Positions 9,034-17,015 of a stretch of DNA of 64,000 nucleotides are shown in pieces. This DNA is from Sedimentibacter sp. MB31-C6 (lineage in GTDB: Bacteria > Bacillota > Clostridia > Tissierellales > Sedimentibacteraceae), in NCBI RefSeq assembly GCF_035934735.1, contig NZ_CP142396.1, forward strand, positions 248,001 through 312,000, in the 5' to 3' direction. Within the stretch, counting starts at the first letter, position 1, and each line of letters begins with the position of its first letter. The translations under genes and the position numbers were made by a program. Below the pieces are notes generated by a model. The model saw nothing but the letters and a program-made list of their open reading frames with translations. It did no database searches and was not told the DNA's origin.

Positions 9034-9405
9034 ATGTTAGAACATTTGATTTCAATTATAGTTCCTAATTTGGCACATATGCTAGAACTAATTGGAGTTT
9101 TTATTGTTATGTATTCTGCAATAAAAACATTTTTTAGGTACGCCTTTAGATTTTTTAAGTTTTCTGATGAAACTGTAAAAATAGAATTTTCCCAAGCGCT
9201 AGCTATGGCTCTTGAGTTTAAACTAGGAGCAGAGATTCTGAAAACTCTTGTTATTAGAACGATTGATGAGCTTATAATACTAGCTTCAATTGTAGTGTTA
9301 AGAGCTGCTTTAACATTAATAATACATTGGGAAATCGAATCTGATTCCAAGCGTTGCAATCATTTTGCAGAATTAAAAGAAGCTAATAAAGTTAAAAATA
9401 AGTAA
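9034..9405 (+). CDS. DUF1622 membrane protein
   Basis: 123 residues with an N-terminal hydrophobic helix (HMLELIGVFIVMYSAI), an amphipathic middle and a second hydrophobic region (IDELIILASIVVLRAALTLIIHW). The EFSQALAMALEFKLGAEILKT segment is characteristic of DUF1622 (YlxW/YkvI-unrelated small membrane proteins of unknown role). The start follows CGGAGGAAAAT. It is one of few plus-strand genes in this part, alone between the deacetylase and a convergent histidine kinase. Function unknown. Confidence 0.8.
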   Translation: MLEHLISIIVPNLAHMLELIGVFIVMYSAIKTFFRYAFRFFKFSDETVKIEFSQALAMALEFKLGAEILKTLVIRTIDELIILASIVVLRAALTLIIHWEIESDSKRCNHFAELKEANKVKNK

Positions 9406-9451
9406 TAAAGAAAGTCATGCAAATATACTTAATTGAGAATCAGTCCAATAT

Positions 9452-10750
9452 TTACTTTGTAAGGTTATTGACAGGATTATAAAGCAATAAATCCGTATAA
9501 AACATATTATCTGTGTAATAAATATCTAATACACCATTATACCTTTCAATAGATTTCTTAACACTTTTGAGTCCTATGCCATGATTCTCTATATCATTAT
9601 GTGTTGTCTCTAATTCACTGTTTTTATAGGACACATTACCATTAAAAGGGTTGATCATACTTAAATAAAGAACATTTCTTTCATATTCAATAGAAATGCA
9701 TATTTCTTTTTCTTCTTTTGTATTTATTGTTGCTCTTATAGCATTATCTATTATATTTCCCAAAACAACACTTAAATCAAAGGGATGAATATTTAGTTTT
9801 TTTGGAATACTCAAATTTAAATTTACGTTAATACCATATTTAACTGCTTCATTAATTTTGTAATTCAATATACTATCCACCTCTGAATTTCCAGATTTAG
9901 CATATTCATTTGAACAATTAACATAATCATAAATTTTTTTAAGATAGCTTAATGCACTTTTATTGTCTTTTTTTTCAATCATAATTTGTAAAGATGTAAT
10001 ATGATTTTTTAAATCATGTCTAAGTATTTTTATATTTTCCTGAGACTGATTAATAAGTTCAAATTGTTTACAATAAGCATTGTTTTGTTGTTGTAAAATA
10101 ACATTCTCCATTTTTTCATTATCGAATTTCACTATTGAATCATAAAGATAAAATACTAGAATATTAATCATAAACATAATAATAACACTTATATTAATTA
10201 AAAGTAAATTATTATCATTAATTACAGAAATTAAAATAATTGTTGATATTAAGGTGCCAATTGGAATTATTATTATAGAAAACCAATGTTGCGGTGATAC
10301 AATTATACTTTCTTTGACTAATTTAAAATTTGATAAAGCAAGAATTATCACAAAAGAAAAAATTTTCGAACTAATTAATACAATTATCATTTGTAAATCG
10401 TCATTTAAAGCAATTATATTTATATTCAAAAAACTTACTGTTATAACAGCAAAGGCTTCTAGAATTGCCAAAATAACATATGTTAAAATAGTTGCAGTTA
10501 ATTTTAATTTTAATGTAGAAGGATAATTTAAAGTTATTAAATAAAACATAAGTATGTTAATAATCAAATACATACTAGGCTTATTAAAAAATAAAAAAGC
10601 AAGTCCTATTACAATATAGTAAAATATATATGATAGTACCTCCAATTTTCTATTAACCTCATTTGTGTTAAAAAAAATATTCATAAATTTATAAATTACA
10701 TATATTCCAAATATATTAGAAATCATATAAACAATATTTATACTATTCAT
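9452..10750 (-). CDS. GHKL-type sensor histidine kinase, AgrC-like
   Basis: 432 residues. The N-terminal 200 residues hold about six hydrophobic segments, as in AgrC-type sensors of peptide or membrane signals. The cytoplasmic part has a dimerisation H-box (ILRHDLKNHITSLQIMIE, His near residue 246), an N-box (LGNIIDNAIRA) and a G-box (NHGIGLKSVKKSIERYNG). It follows the LytTR regulator gene with two bases between stop and start. No agrB or agrD-like peptide gene is visible nearby, so the signal is unknown. Membrane stress or an antimicrobial peptide is suggested by the adjacent exporter, as inference. Confidence 0.88.
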   Translation of the reverse strand: MNSINIVYMISNIFGIYVIYKFMNIFFNTNEVNRKLEVLSYIFYYIVIGLAFLFFNKPSMYLIINILMFYLITLNYPSTLKLKLTATILTYVILAILEAFAVITVSFLNINIIALNDDLQMIIVLISSKIFSFVIILALSNFKLVKESIIVSPQHWFSIIIIPIGTLISTIILISVINDNNLLLINISVIIMFMINILVFYLYDSIVKFDNEKMENVILQQQNNAYCKQFELINQSQENIKILRHDLKNHITSLQIMIEKKDNKSALSYLKKIYDYVNCSNEYAKSGNSEVDSILNYKINEAVKYGINVNLNLSIPKKLNIHPFDLSVVLGNIIDNAIRATINTKEEKEICISIEYERNVLYLSMINPFNGNVSYKNSELETTHNDIENHGIGLKSVKKSIERYNGVLDIYYTDNMFYTDLLLYNPVNNLTK

Positions 10751-10752
10751 AA

Positions 10753-11472
10753 TTATTTCATCCTTTGTTTTCGATGCAGTAATTGATTTCTAACAGATTT
10801 TCTGTTATTTTGACTTATAGGCAAAATTTTATCATCTGACATTTTTACATATTCATACTGATACTCAATTACATGTTTATAATTTACTAAAAATGATTTG
10901 TGAATTGTTATAAAATCCTGATTATAAAGTTGTTTTTGAACTTCTGATAATTTACCATAACAGCTTTGAATTTCACCTTTAGAAATAATATTTACTTTCC
11001 TTCTATCACTTTCAAAATATATAATGTCTTGAAATGGTATTCTATAAATAGAATTACCATTTTTAAACTCAAAACATTGATTGCTTTTTTCTATTAATTT
11101 AGTCGCCATTTTAATAACATCAAACAATTTATCGTATTCTATAGGCTTTATTAGAAAGTTCAATGGTCTTATTTGAAAAAGATCCATTGCATAACTTTCT
11201 TTAGCAGAAATATAGACAATTTGTGTTATTTCATCATTCATTTTTTCCCGAATAATTTTTCCTACTTCAACTCCATTTAATTTATGAAGTTCAATATCTA
11301 ACAATATAATATCAAAATGATTGTTCTCAGATAAAAATTTACATAAATCCTCCCCTGAAAGAAAAATTTCCACCTCTATAATTTCAAAAATATCTTTACT
11401 AATTTCCTTCAGCATATTTTCTATCTGTAAACAAGTAATATTATCATCATCACACACTGCAATTTGTAACAT
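10753..11472 (-). CDS. LytTR-family response regulator, AgrA-like
   Basis: 239 residues. The receiver domain (about 1-120) has the acidic pair DDD near residue 10, the phospho-acceptor Asp in DIILLDIELHKLNG and the conserved Lys in FLIKPIEYDKL. The C-terminal LytTR DNA-binding domain (about 135-235) includes FESDRRKVNII and FITIHKSFLVNYKHV. It sits between the sigma-like gene and its presumed kinase. A pair of 13-base direct repeats 22 bases apart upstream of the operon (12113-12147) fits the spacing used by LytTR proteins. Confidence 0.92.
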   Translation of the reverse strand: MLQIAVCDDDNITCLQIENMLKEISKDIFEIIEVEIFLSGEDLCKFLSENNHFDIILLDIELHKLNGVEVGKIIREKMNDEITQIVYISAKESYAMDLFQIRPLNFLIKPIEYDKLFDVIKMATKLIEKSNQCFEFKNGNSIYRIPFQDIIYFESDRRKVNIISKGEIQSCYGKLSEVQKQLYNQDFITIHKSFLVNYKHVIEYQYEYVKMSDDKILPISQNNRKSVRNQLLHRKQRMK

Positions 11473-11524
11473 GTTATCACCTGCTAATTTTCTTAATTAT
11501 TATATAATATTATACCATATAAAT

Positions 11525-11971
11525 TTACTTTTGTGAAATTTTTAACTTTGATAATTGGTCTTTGAGATGTTTGCGAGAATTAAATAATAAATAATTAAGT
11601 TCTTTTTTTTGCAATTTAACTATATCATTTAATTCTATTAATTCATATCCTAATATATCTTTCCAAACTATTACGACTCTATTTAAAGGTTCGAGCATCA
11701 AAATTGATGCTTGTACTAAATTTTCAATCTTATTATCAATCTGTGATGTAAAATCTTTTATATTACAAATTGTATTTGATTCGGTAAGAAAAATATAACA
11801 TACTTCCATTGAACAAATTTTAAGCATTTTATCCGTTATTGTTTCTTGACAATTAAATTTCGTCAATACTCTATCAACTGCTAGAGTTGCAATATCACTA
11901 GCTTTATTTTCTTCTCCTATGAGACGAAATGAAACGTTATAAATTTTTAAAATAAATGTATTAAAGTTCAT
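11525..11971 (-). CDS. Small ECF-sigma-like protein
   Basis: 148 residues, no membrane segment. The N-terminus (YNVSFRLIGEENKASDIATLAVDRVLTKF) resembles sigma-70 region 2, and the C-terminus (LEPLNRVVIVWKDILGYELIELNDIVKLQKKELNYLLFNSRKHLKDQL) resembles region 4, with a helix-turn-helix at its end. The match is weak: region 2.4 residues for -10 recognition are not obvious, and no anti-sigma partner is seen. It leads the operon with the LytTR regulator and GHKL kinase. It may be a true ECF sigma or a degenerate sigma-like adaptor. Moderate confidence. Confidence 0.6.
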   Translation of the reverse strand: MNFNTFILKIYNVSFRLIGEENKASDIATLAVDRVLTKFNCQETITDKMLKICSMEVCYIFLTESNTICNIKDFTSQIDNKIENLVQASILMLEPLNRVVIVWKDILGYELIELNDIVKLQKKELNYLLFNSRKHLKDQLSKLKISQK

Positions 11972-11993
11972 ATTAAATACCTGCCAACTTTTA

Positions 11994-12032
11994 ATTATAA
12001 CTTTGGAAGTAATTGTGACACAATTACTTCCA
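11994..12032 (-). promoter_or_regulatory. Promoter with overlapping palindrome before the sigma-like operon
   Basis: On the minus strand, TTGTGT (complement of 12018-12023) and TATAAT (complement of 11994-11999) are 18 bases apart. A perfect 13-bp inverted repeat (TGGAAGTAATTGT, arms 12004-12016 and 12020-12032) covers the -35 and spacer, as an operator would. No T-tract follows it. Confidence 0.5.
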
Positions 12033-12112
12033 CCGCTTAACCGAGCAAGTTACACCTTTTACTCGGTATACCAAACTATACTAACACATAGTTAATACTC
12101 CTGCGGCAAATC

Positions 12113-12147
12113 GTCAAAATTAACATAAAGAGTTGTCAAAACTAACA
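12113..12147. promoter_or_regulatory. Tandem 13-base repeats, candidate LytTR site
   Basis: GTCAAAATTAACA (12113-12125) and GTCAAAACTAACA (12135-12147) differ at one base and are offset by 22 bases, about two helical turns. LytTR/AgrA regulators bind pairs of direct repeats with about this offset. They lie upstream of the sigma-like/LytTR/GHKL operon. Confidence 0.4.
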
Positions 12148-12155
12148 ATTTAATA

Positions 12156-13364
12156 TTATTCATATCTTAATGATTCAATAGGATCCGACTTTGCTGCTTT
12201 TTTTGCAGGATAATACCCAAAAAAGATACCTATAATAGTTGAAAATGCAACAGCAATTATAATTGAAGCAGGATTGACAACTATAGGTATAGATATTAAA
12301 GAGCCTCCTAACATGACTAAACCTATTCCAAAAGCAGTTCCAAAAATACCACCTATTGCTGATAGAGTGGCAGATTCAATTAAAAATTGAAATAAAACAT
12401 CATTTGTTCTAGCTCCTAGTGCCTTTTTTATACCTATTTCTCTAGTCCTTTCAGTAACAGAAACAAGCATAATATTCATAATTCCAATACCTCCAACTAC
12501 TAATGATATTGCAGCTATAGCACCAACAGCTACAGATAATCCACCCACAACATTATTCACCATTGCTTGATCTTCTTCTACTGTATAAAATATGTAATTC
12601 TCTGGCTCTCTATGTTTTAAATTAGCTACATAAGAAACAATTTCATCTTTAACATAATTTATTGTATACTTTTCGTTTACAAATACGTCTAAACTATAAA
12701 AACCATAATATGACGGAAATGCAGTCGTATATGGTATAAAACTACTTTCATATACACTTTGACCTTGAAGAAGTGATAAAACAGGAGACTGTTCAATTTT
12801 ATATACACCGACAATTAATAAGTCTTCTTTGTTTTCTTTTATATCTACTCTTATTGTTTTTCCCACAACATTATCATTTCCAAATAACTTTAATGCAGCA
12901 TTTTGCTCTAAAACAATAACTTTACTTTTCCTTTCGACATCATTTTCGTTAATCATCCTACCATATAACATTTTAATTTCCTGAACATCCCTATAATTTC
13001 CACCAACACTTTGCATTCTTAATTTAATAGTATTTCTATTAATAGTAACATCACTTCTCAATGATTCATCAGTACATATGTAAGCTAACTTATCTCCAAA
13101 CCTTTCCTTAAGTAACTCAATATCTTCCATTGAAAAAAAATCAGTTGACCTAAAATCTTCAATATTGCCTACATACATATAAGCTCGATTTTTCCCTATA
13201 TCTTTATATATATCGTCCATTACTCCTTTCATGCTGTCTCCTATGGAAACTATTGAAATTACAGAGCTTATGCCAATAATAATTCCAAGCATCGTAAGCA
13301 AAGAACGCATCTTGTTTGATAAAATTGACTGAAATGCTATTTTAATATTCTCTAGCCAAATCAT
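12156..13364 (-). CDS. MacB/YknZ-type ABC exporter permease
   Basis: About 402 residues. One transmembrane helix near residue 22-42 (MRSLLTMLGIIIGISSVISIVS), a large extracytoplasmic MacB-PCD domain (about 45-265), then three helices forming the FtsX domain, with GGIGIMNIMLVSVTERTREIGIKKALGA as the signature. It overlaps the ATPase gene by about 23 bases. The ATG at 13364 follows GAAGGTG. Family members export peptides or lipophilic compounds, or act mechanically, together with a MacA-like adaptor. Confidence 0.9.
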   Translation of the reverse strand: MIWLENIKIAFQSILSNKMRSLLTMLGIIIGISSVISIVSIGDSMKGVMDDIYKDIGKNRAYMYVGNIEDFRSTDFFSMEDIELLKERFGDKLAYICTDESLRSDVTINRNTIKLRMQSVGGNYRDVQEIKMLYGRMINENDVERKSKVIVLEQNAALKLFGNDNVVGKTIRVDIKENKEDLLIVGVYKIEQSPVLSLLQGQSVYESSFIPYTTAFPSYYGFYSLDVFVNEKYTINYVKDEIVSYVANLKHREPENYIFYTVEEDQAMVNNVVGGLSVAVGAIAAISLVVGGIGIMNIMLVSVTERTREIGIKKALGARTNDVLFQFLIESATLSAIGGIFGTAFGIGLVMLGGSLISIPIVVNPASIIIAVAFSTIIGIFFGYYPAKKAAKSDPIESLRYE

Positions 13365-14058
13365 TATAGACACCTTCTTTCATTTTGTCTTCTACAATAT
13401 TTCCATCTTTAAATACTATAACCCTATTAGCATATCTTGCAATATCAACTTCATGTGTAACTAAAATTACACTAGTTCCTTCTTTATGTAAATTTGTAAA
13501 CAACTCCATAATTTCTTCAGAGGATTTAGTATCTAAATTACCAGTAGGTTCATCTGCTAAAATAATTGGAGGATTATTAGCTAAAGCTCGAGCTATTGCT
13601 ACTCTTTGTTTTTGACCACCAGATAATTCATTAGGCAGATGAGTTATTCTATCACTAAGACCCACCTTTTCTAACAATTCCAATGCTCTGTTTTTCCTTT
13701 GAGGCGGTTTTGTTTTTGCATATATCATGGGGAGCTCAACATTTTTTAACACATTAGTTCTTGGTATTAGATTAAAAGCTTGAAATACAAAACCTATTTT
13801 TTTATTTCTAATAAATGATAATTCATCAGGATTTTTTTTACTTATATCTATACCTTCTAACAGATATTCACCATCTGTTGGTTTATCTAAGCAACCTAGA
13901 ATATTCATAAGAGTAGATTTACCAGAACCAGAATGGCCCATAATTGCAATAAATTCTCCACGTTTTATTTCAAGATTTACATTTTTTAAAGCATGTACTT
14001 CTACAGAACCATTTTTATAAATTTTGTTTAATTTATTAATATTTATTATGTTATCCAT
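13342..14058 (-). CDS. MacB/LolD-type ABC exporter ATPase
   Basis: 238 residues with Walker A (GHSGSGKST, near 41), the Q-loop (FVFQAFNLIPRTNVLKNVELP), ABC signature (LSGGQKQRVAIARAL) and Walker B (IILADEPTGNLD). The sequence has the pattern of YknY/LolD ATPases that work with a single-spanning-plus-FtsX permease. It is the middle gene of an adaptor-ATPase-permease operon, eight bases after the adaptor gene. Confidence 0.95.
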   Translation of the reverse strand: MDNIININKLNKIYKNGSVEVHALKNVNLEIKRGEFIAIMGHSGSGKSTLMNILGCLDKPTDGEYLLEGIDISKKNPDELSFIRNKKIGFVFQAFNLIPRTNVLKNVELPMIYAKTKPPQRKNRALELLEKVGLSDRITHLPNELSGGQKQRVAIARALANNPPIILADEPTGNLDTKSSEEIMELFTNLHKEGTSVILVTHEVDIARYANRVIVFKDGNIVEDKMKEGVYNDLAREY

Positions 14059-14065
14059 TATATTC

Positions 14066-15304
14066 CTACTCCATTCCTATTTCATTGGGAGTAACTGTCA
14101 TTCCATCCACATATGTATTATCAGGATTTATTATAACTTTCATCCCTTCGGTCAGCTCAGAACTATAAATTTCTGTCTCTAAATCAGTTTCTAGACCAAT
14201 TTCAACAGATATTGATTTAATTGTATTGTCACTATTTATAACAAAAACTTTAAAAGCAGAGTCACTTTCCTGTATTAATGCACCTGACGGAACTGTTAAA
14301 ACATCTTCAGACTTATCTACTTTAATTTTAGCAGTAGCTAAAACTCCTGCTATAAGTTCATCTGGTTTTTCCAATACTTCGATTAAAACAGGTATAACTC
14401 TTTCCATAGAATTATTTTCTTTTTGTTCAGCTGTAGGTGATATTCTTGCCACAGTTCCATTTACAAAATCTTGCCCTAAAATATCAGAATATATTTCGAC
14501 TTCCTGTCCTTTCTTAATTTTCCCTATATCATATTCACTTATATAAACTTTCATTTGAAGCTGTTCTAAATTCTCAATAATAAACATTGCTTTCTCGTTT
14601 TCTGTATCATTGGCATATCTACCTAAAAATACATTTACTCTTGTAACTGTGCCGTCTATAGGACTTCTTACATAAACTTTTTCTAAATCTTCCTTTTTTT
14701 GTAATAGTTCTTTTTTCTTTATTTCAATAAGTTTTTCTTCAGCAGGTGTTGAAACAATTTTACCATTTGCAACATTGTAGCTTTCAATATTTTTTTTTGC
14801 TGTATTTAATTCACTTTCTATATCTTTAAATGCTTCCTCTGTTATAATTTCATTTTCAAATAATATTTGATTTTGATTATAACTTTTTTCTAATTCTTTG
14901 AGTTGCAAAAGAGCTTTATCATACTCGATTTGCTTTGATTGTAACTTTTCTTGTTGTTCTAAATTCATTAACTCTATTTGACTTTCCACTTCAGAAATGT
15001 CTTTTTCAAGTTCCTCACTATCCAATACAGCTAAAACTTGATCTTTCGATACAATATCTCCTTCTTTAACTTTAATATCTACAATTTCATAATTCAATGG
15101 AGAAACAACCTCGGCTTTTTCAATACCATCTAATGTAGACTTTACAGAAATAATCTGTTCTATTGTTTTAGTTTCTAAAGACATAATATTTGCATTGAAA
15201 ACTGGTTCTTTCGTATTTTTGTTAAACACCAAAAATACAGAAACAGCAACAATAAAAATTAGTAAAACAATTATTAATTTTTTACGTGTAAATATTTTTT
15301 TCAT
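14066..15304 (-). CDS. MacA/YknX-type periplasmic adaptor (HlyD family)
   Basis: 412 residues with an N-terminal membrane anchor (KKLIIVLLIFIVAVSVFLVF), a split biotinyl-lipoyl domain (KVKEGDIVSKDQVLAVLDSEEL and VRSPIDGTVTRVNVFLGR), a coiled-coil hairpin between them (about 100-200) and a beta-barrel plus membrane-proximal domain. It is first in the operon. In Gram-positives such adaptors stabilise the ABC exporter and contact substrate outside the membrane. Together with the two-component system downstream it suggests a peptide-resistance or export unit, by context only. Confidence 0.9.
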   Translation of the reverse strand: MKKIFTRKKLIIVLLIFIVAVSVFLVFNKNTKEPVFNANIMSLETKTIEQIISVKSTLDGIEKAEVVSPLNYEIVDIKVKEGDIVSKDQVLAVLDSEELEKDISEVESQIELMNLEQQEKLQSKQIEYDKALLQLKELEKSYNQNQILFENEIITEEAFKDIESELNTAKKNIESYNVANGKIVSTPAEEKLIEIKKKELLQKKEDLEKVYVRSPIDGTVTRVNVFLGRYANDTENEKAMFIIENLEQLQMKVYISEYDIGKIKKGQEVEIYSDILGQDFVNGTVARISPTAEQKENNSMERVIPVLIEVLEKPDELIAGVLATAKIKVDKSEDVLTVPSGALIQESDSAFKVFVINSDNTIKSISVEIGLETDLETEIYSSELTEGMKVIINPDNTYVDGMTVTPNEIGME

Positions 15305-15340
15305 TTTCGACTCCTAATTATATAATAATTTGCGTTTTAT

Positions 15341-15386
15341 ACTAGTGTATTAGTTTAATAATACACTAGTTGAATATTTGTGTCAA
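15341..15386 (-). promoter_or_regulatory. Promoter with GntR/YtrA-like palindromic operator
   Basis: On the minus strand, TTGACA (complement of 15381-15386), a 17-base spacer and TATTAT (complement of 15358-15363). A perfect 12-bp inverted repeat (ACTAGTGTATTA, arms 15341-15352 and 15359-15370, loop 6) covers the -10 and the likely start. Palindromes of this GTGTATTA...TAATACAC kind are bound by YtrA-type GntR repressors, but no such gene is in the window. The rest of the gap to 15727 is AT-rich with a weak candidate -10 (TATAAT, 15682-15687) for the SIMPL gene. Confidence 0.6.
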
Positions 15387-15727
15387 TAATTAACACTATT
15401 AATATATTGTAATATTTAATAAACCTTGATTTTAACTTATCTAGCCATCTTTCATATATTTATAAAACACACCATATTGCATTAAATCATACTATTTTTA
15501 CCTTATTTTGTTATTAATGATTTATTAAAAGATCATTAAAAGTTTTTCTGTCTATTTTAAAGAAGGTTTATTTTACACTACATTACAAAGCCTTATTTTA
15601 CCATAATATTTTTACATTTCCACTAGTATAACAAAATTAATATATATTTTAGTCATAAGTTACAGTATTAAGATTATTACATATAATGGTATAAATAATT
15701 AATTATTTAAGGAAGGTGGTTCATTAA

Positions 15728-16357
15728 ATGACTAAAGCTTTTTCTGATGTACATAACACTCATAATGGTAAAACCATGACTTTAACAGGACATGGTAAAG
15801 TTACTACTGCACCTAATATTGCGATTATTCGTCTAGGTGTACAAACAACAGGTGAAAACCTAGTTGAAATCCAATCTGAAAATGCTCAAATAGTACAAAG
15901 AATACTACAGGTTCTTCAACAAATTGGTGTCACAGATGTTAAAACTTTTCAATATACAATTAATAAAATTTATGACTATGACGAAGGAAGGCAAATAGAC
16001 AGAGGTTATTCTGTTAGAAATGTTCTTGAAATAAAAACTAGTAATTTAAATCAAGTTGGAAATATTATTGATGCATCTGTAAATTCAGGAGCCAACATTG
16101 TTGACCTTATTTCATTTGATGTTTCTAATAGCGACTTTTATTATCAACAAGCACTAAATCTGGCTATAAAAAATGCTATTCAAAAAGCTAAGTCAATATT
16201 AAATAATTTAGGAATTAAAGCAGAACCAATACCTATTAATATTATTGAAACCAGTTCTTTACCTCCACAACCATTTCAACGTGAATTTGTTTCAACTCCA
16301 ATTGTACCAGGAAATATACAGACAGAGGCGTTTGTAACAGTGGAATTTGTTTATTAA
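15728..16357 (+). CDS. SIMPL-domain (DUF541) protein
   Basis: 209 residues, SIMPL domain throughout: MTLTGHGKVTTAPNIAIIRLGVQT at the start, a central YTINKIYDYDEG and NVLEIKTSN, and the final TEAFVTVEFVY. Proteins of this family form ring-shaped oligomers. Most have a signal peptide, but this one has none, so it is probably cytoplasmic. The ATG follows GGAAGGTGGTTCATTAA. It is transcribed alone, away from the exporter operon. Role unknown. Confidence 0.85.
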   Translation: MTKAFSDVHNTHNGKTMTLTGHGKVTTAPNIAIIRLGVQTTGENLVEIQSENAQIVQRILQVLQQIGVTDVKTFQYTINKIYDYDEGRQIDRGYSVRNVLEIKTSNLNQVGNIIDASVNSGANIVDLISFDVSNSDFYYQQALNLAIKNAIQKAKSILNNLGIKAEPIPINIIETSSLPPQPFQREFVSTPIVPGNIQTEAFVTVEFVY

Positions 16358-16395
16358 ATAAATTTACATTACAATTTTATATACATAACAAAATA

Positions 16396-16432
16396 AGCAA
16401 TCTCAATTAAATAATAATTAATTGAGATTGCT
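16396..16432. terminator. Intrinsic terminator after the SIMPL gene
   Basis: A perfect 15-bp stem (AGCAATCTCAATTAA, arms 16396-16410 and 16418-16432) with a 7-base loop, 38 bases after the SIMPL stop. It lies between convergent genes, so it may work in both directions. Confidence 0.7.
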
Positions 16433-16520
16433 ATTATGTTTAAGTTAATGTTGTTTATCGAAATTTATAATATCTTCATTAAATTTTCTCGAAGCTTTCC
16501 CTGGTACTGAACTAATTTTT

Positions 16521-17015
16521 TTATTTCTGTTTTTCCATAAAATTAATTATTTCATTTGCAATTCCTTCTGCGTCATCTATATGGTAGCATGGAATACCTA
16601 TGTCCCAGGAGATGTCGCTGGCAATTGCAATTAATTCGTTCGGTTCACATAATAGAGTGCTATGGGCTGTTGAGCGGAAAACTTCTATTTTTGGCTTATT
16701 TTGTCTTTTAAAGCCTTCTGTAATTATTAAATCCACGCCTTCAATTCTATCAACAATTTCATCTAAGGTTAATTCTTTTTCTCTTTTTTCAATCATTGCA
16801 AATTTTTCAGGAGAAGAAATTGCTATTATATCTGCTCCTGCCTGTGCATGTCTCCAGGTATCCTTGCCCGGTTTATCCATTTCAAAGCTATGGGCATCAT
16901 GCTTTATAACAGCTAATTTAATATTCTTTTCCTTTAAAATCCTTATTACCTTTTCTAACAGTGTTGTTTTTCCGGAACCAGATTTAGCAACAACAGATAT
17001 TACTACTTTACTCAT
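16521..17015 (-). CDS. mobB: Molybdopterin-guanine dinucleotide biosynthesis protein B
   Basis: 164 residues. A P-loop GTP-binding protein that assists MobA in attaching GMP to molybdopterin. Walker A is VVAKSGSGKTTLLEKVI (about residues 7-23), with KHDAHSFEMDKPGKDTWRHAQAGAD and ITEGFKRQNKPKIEVFR as typical MobB motifs. It follows the mobA-moeA fusion directly (stop and start are adjacent, GAGGAGG ribosome site). Its presence implies a bis-MGD cofactor, as needed by the DMSO-reductase-family enzyme at 26-29 kb. Confidence 0.95.
   Translation of the reverse strand: MSKVVISVVAKSGSGKTTLLEKVIRILKEKNIKLAVIKHDAHSFEMDKPGKDTWRHAQAGADIIAISSPEKFAMIEKREKELTLDEIVDRIEGVDLIITEGFKRQNKPKIEVFRSTAHSTLLCEPNELIAIASDISWDIGIPCYHIDDAEGIANEIINFMEKQK

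Noticed and set aside
9009-9359. Minus-strand frame opposite DUF1622
   Set aside because: It is a shadow. The plus-strand frame has a good ribosome site and family features.
9452-11472. A full agr quorum-sensing system
   Set aside because: No AgrB-like protease or AgrD-like peptide gene was found next to the kinase and regulator.
16433-16520. Small minus-strand frame after mobB (ending DIINFDKQH)
   Set aside because: No start codon or ribosome site and no recognisable family; too short to call.
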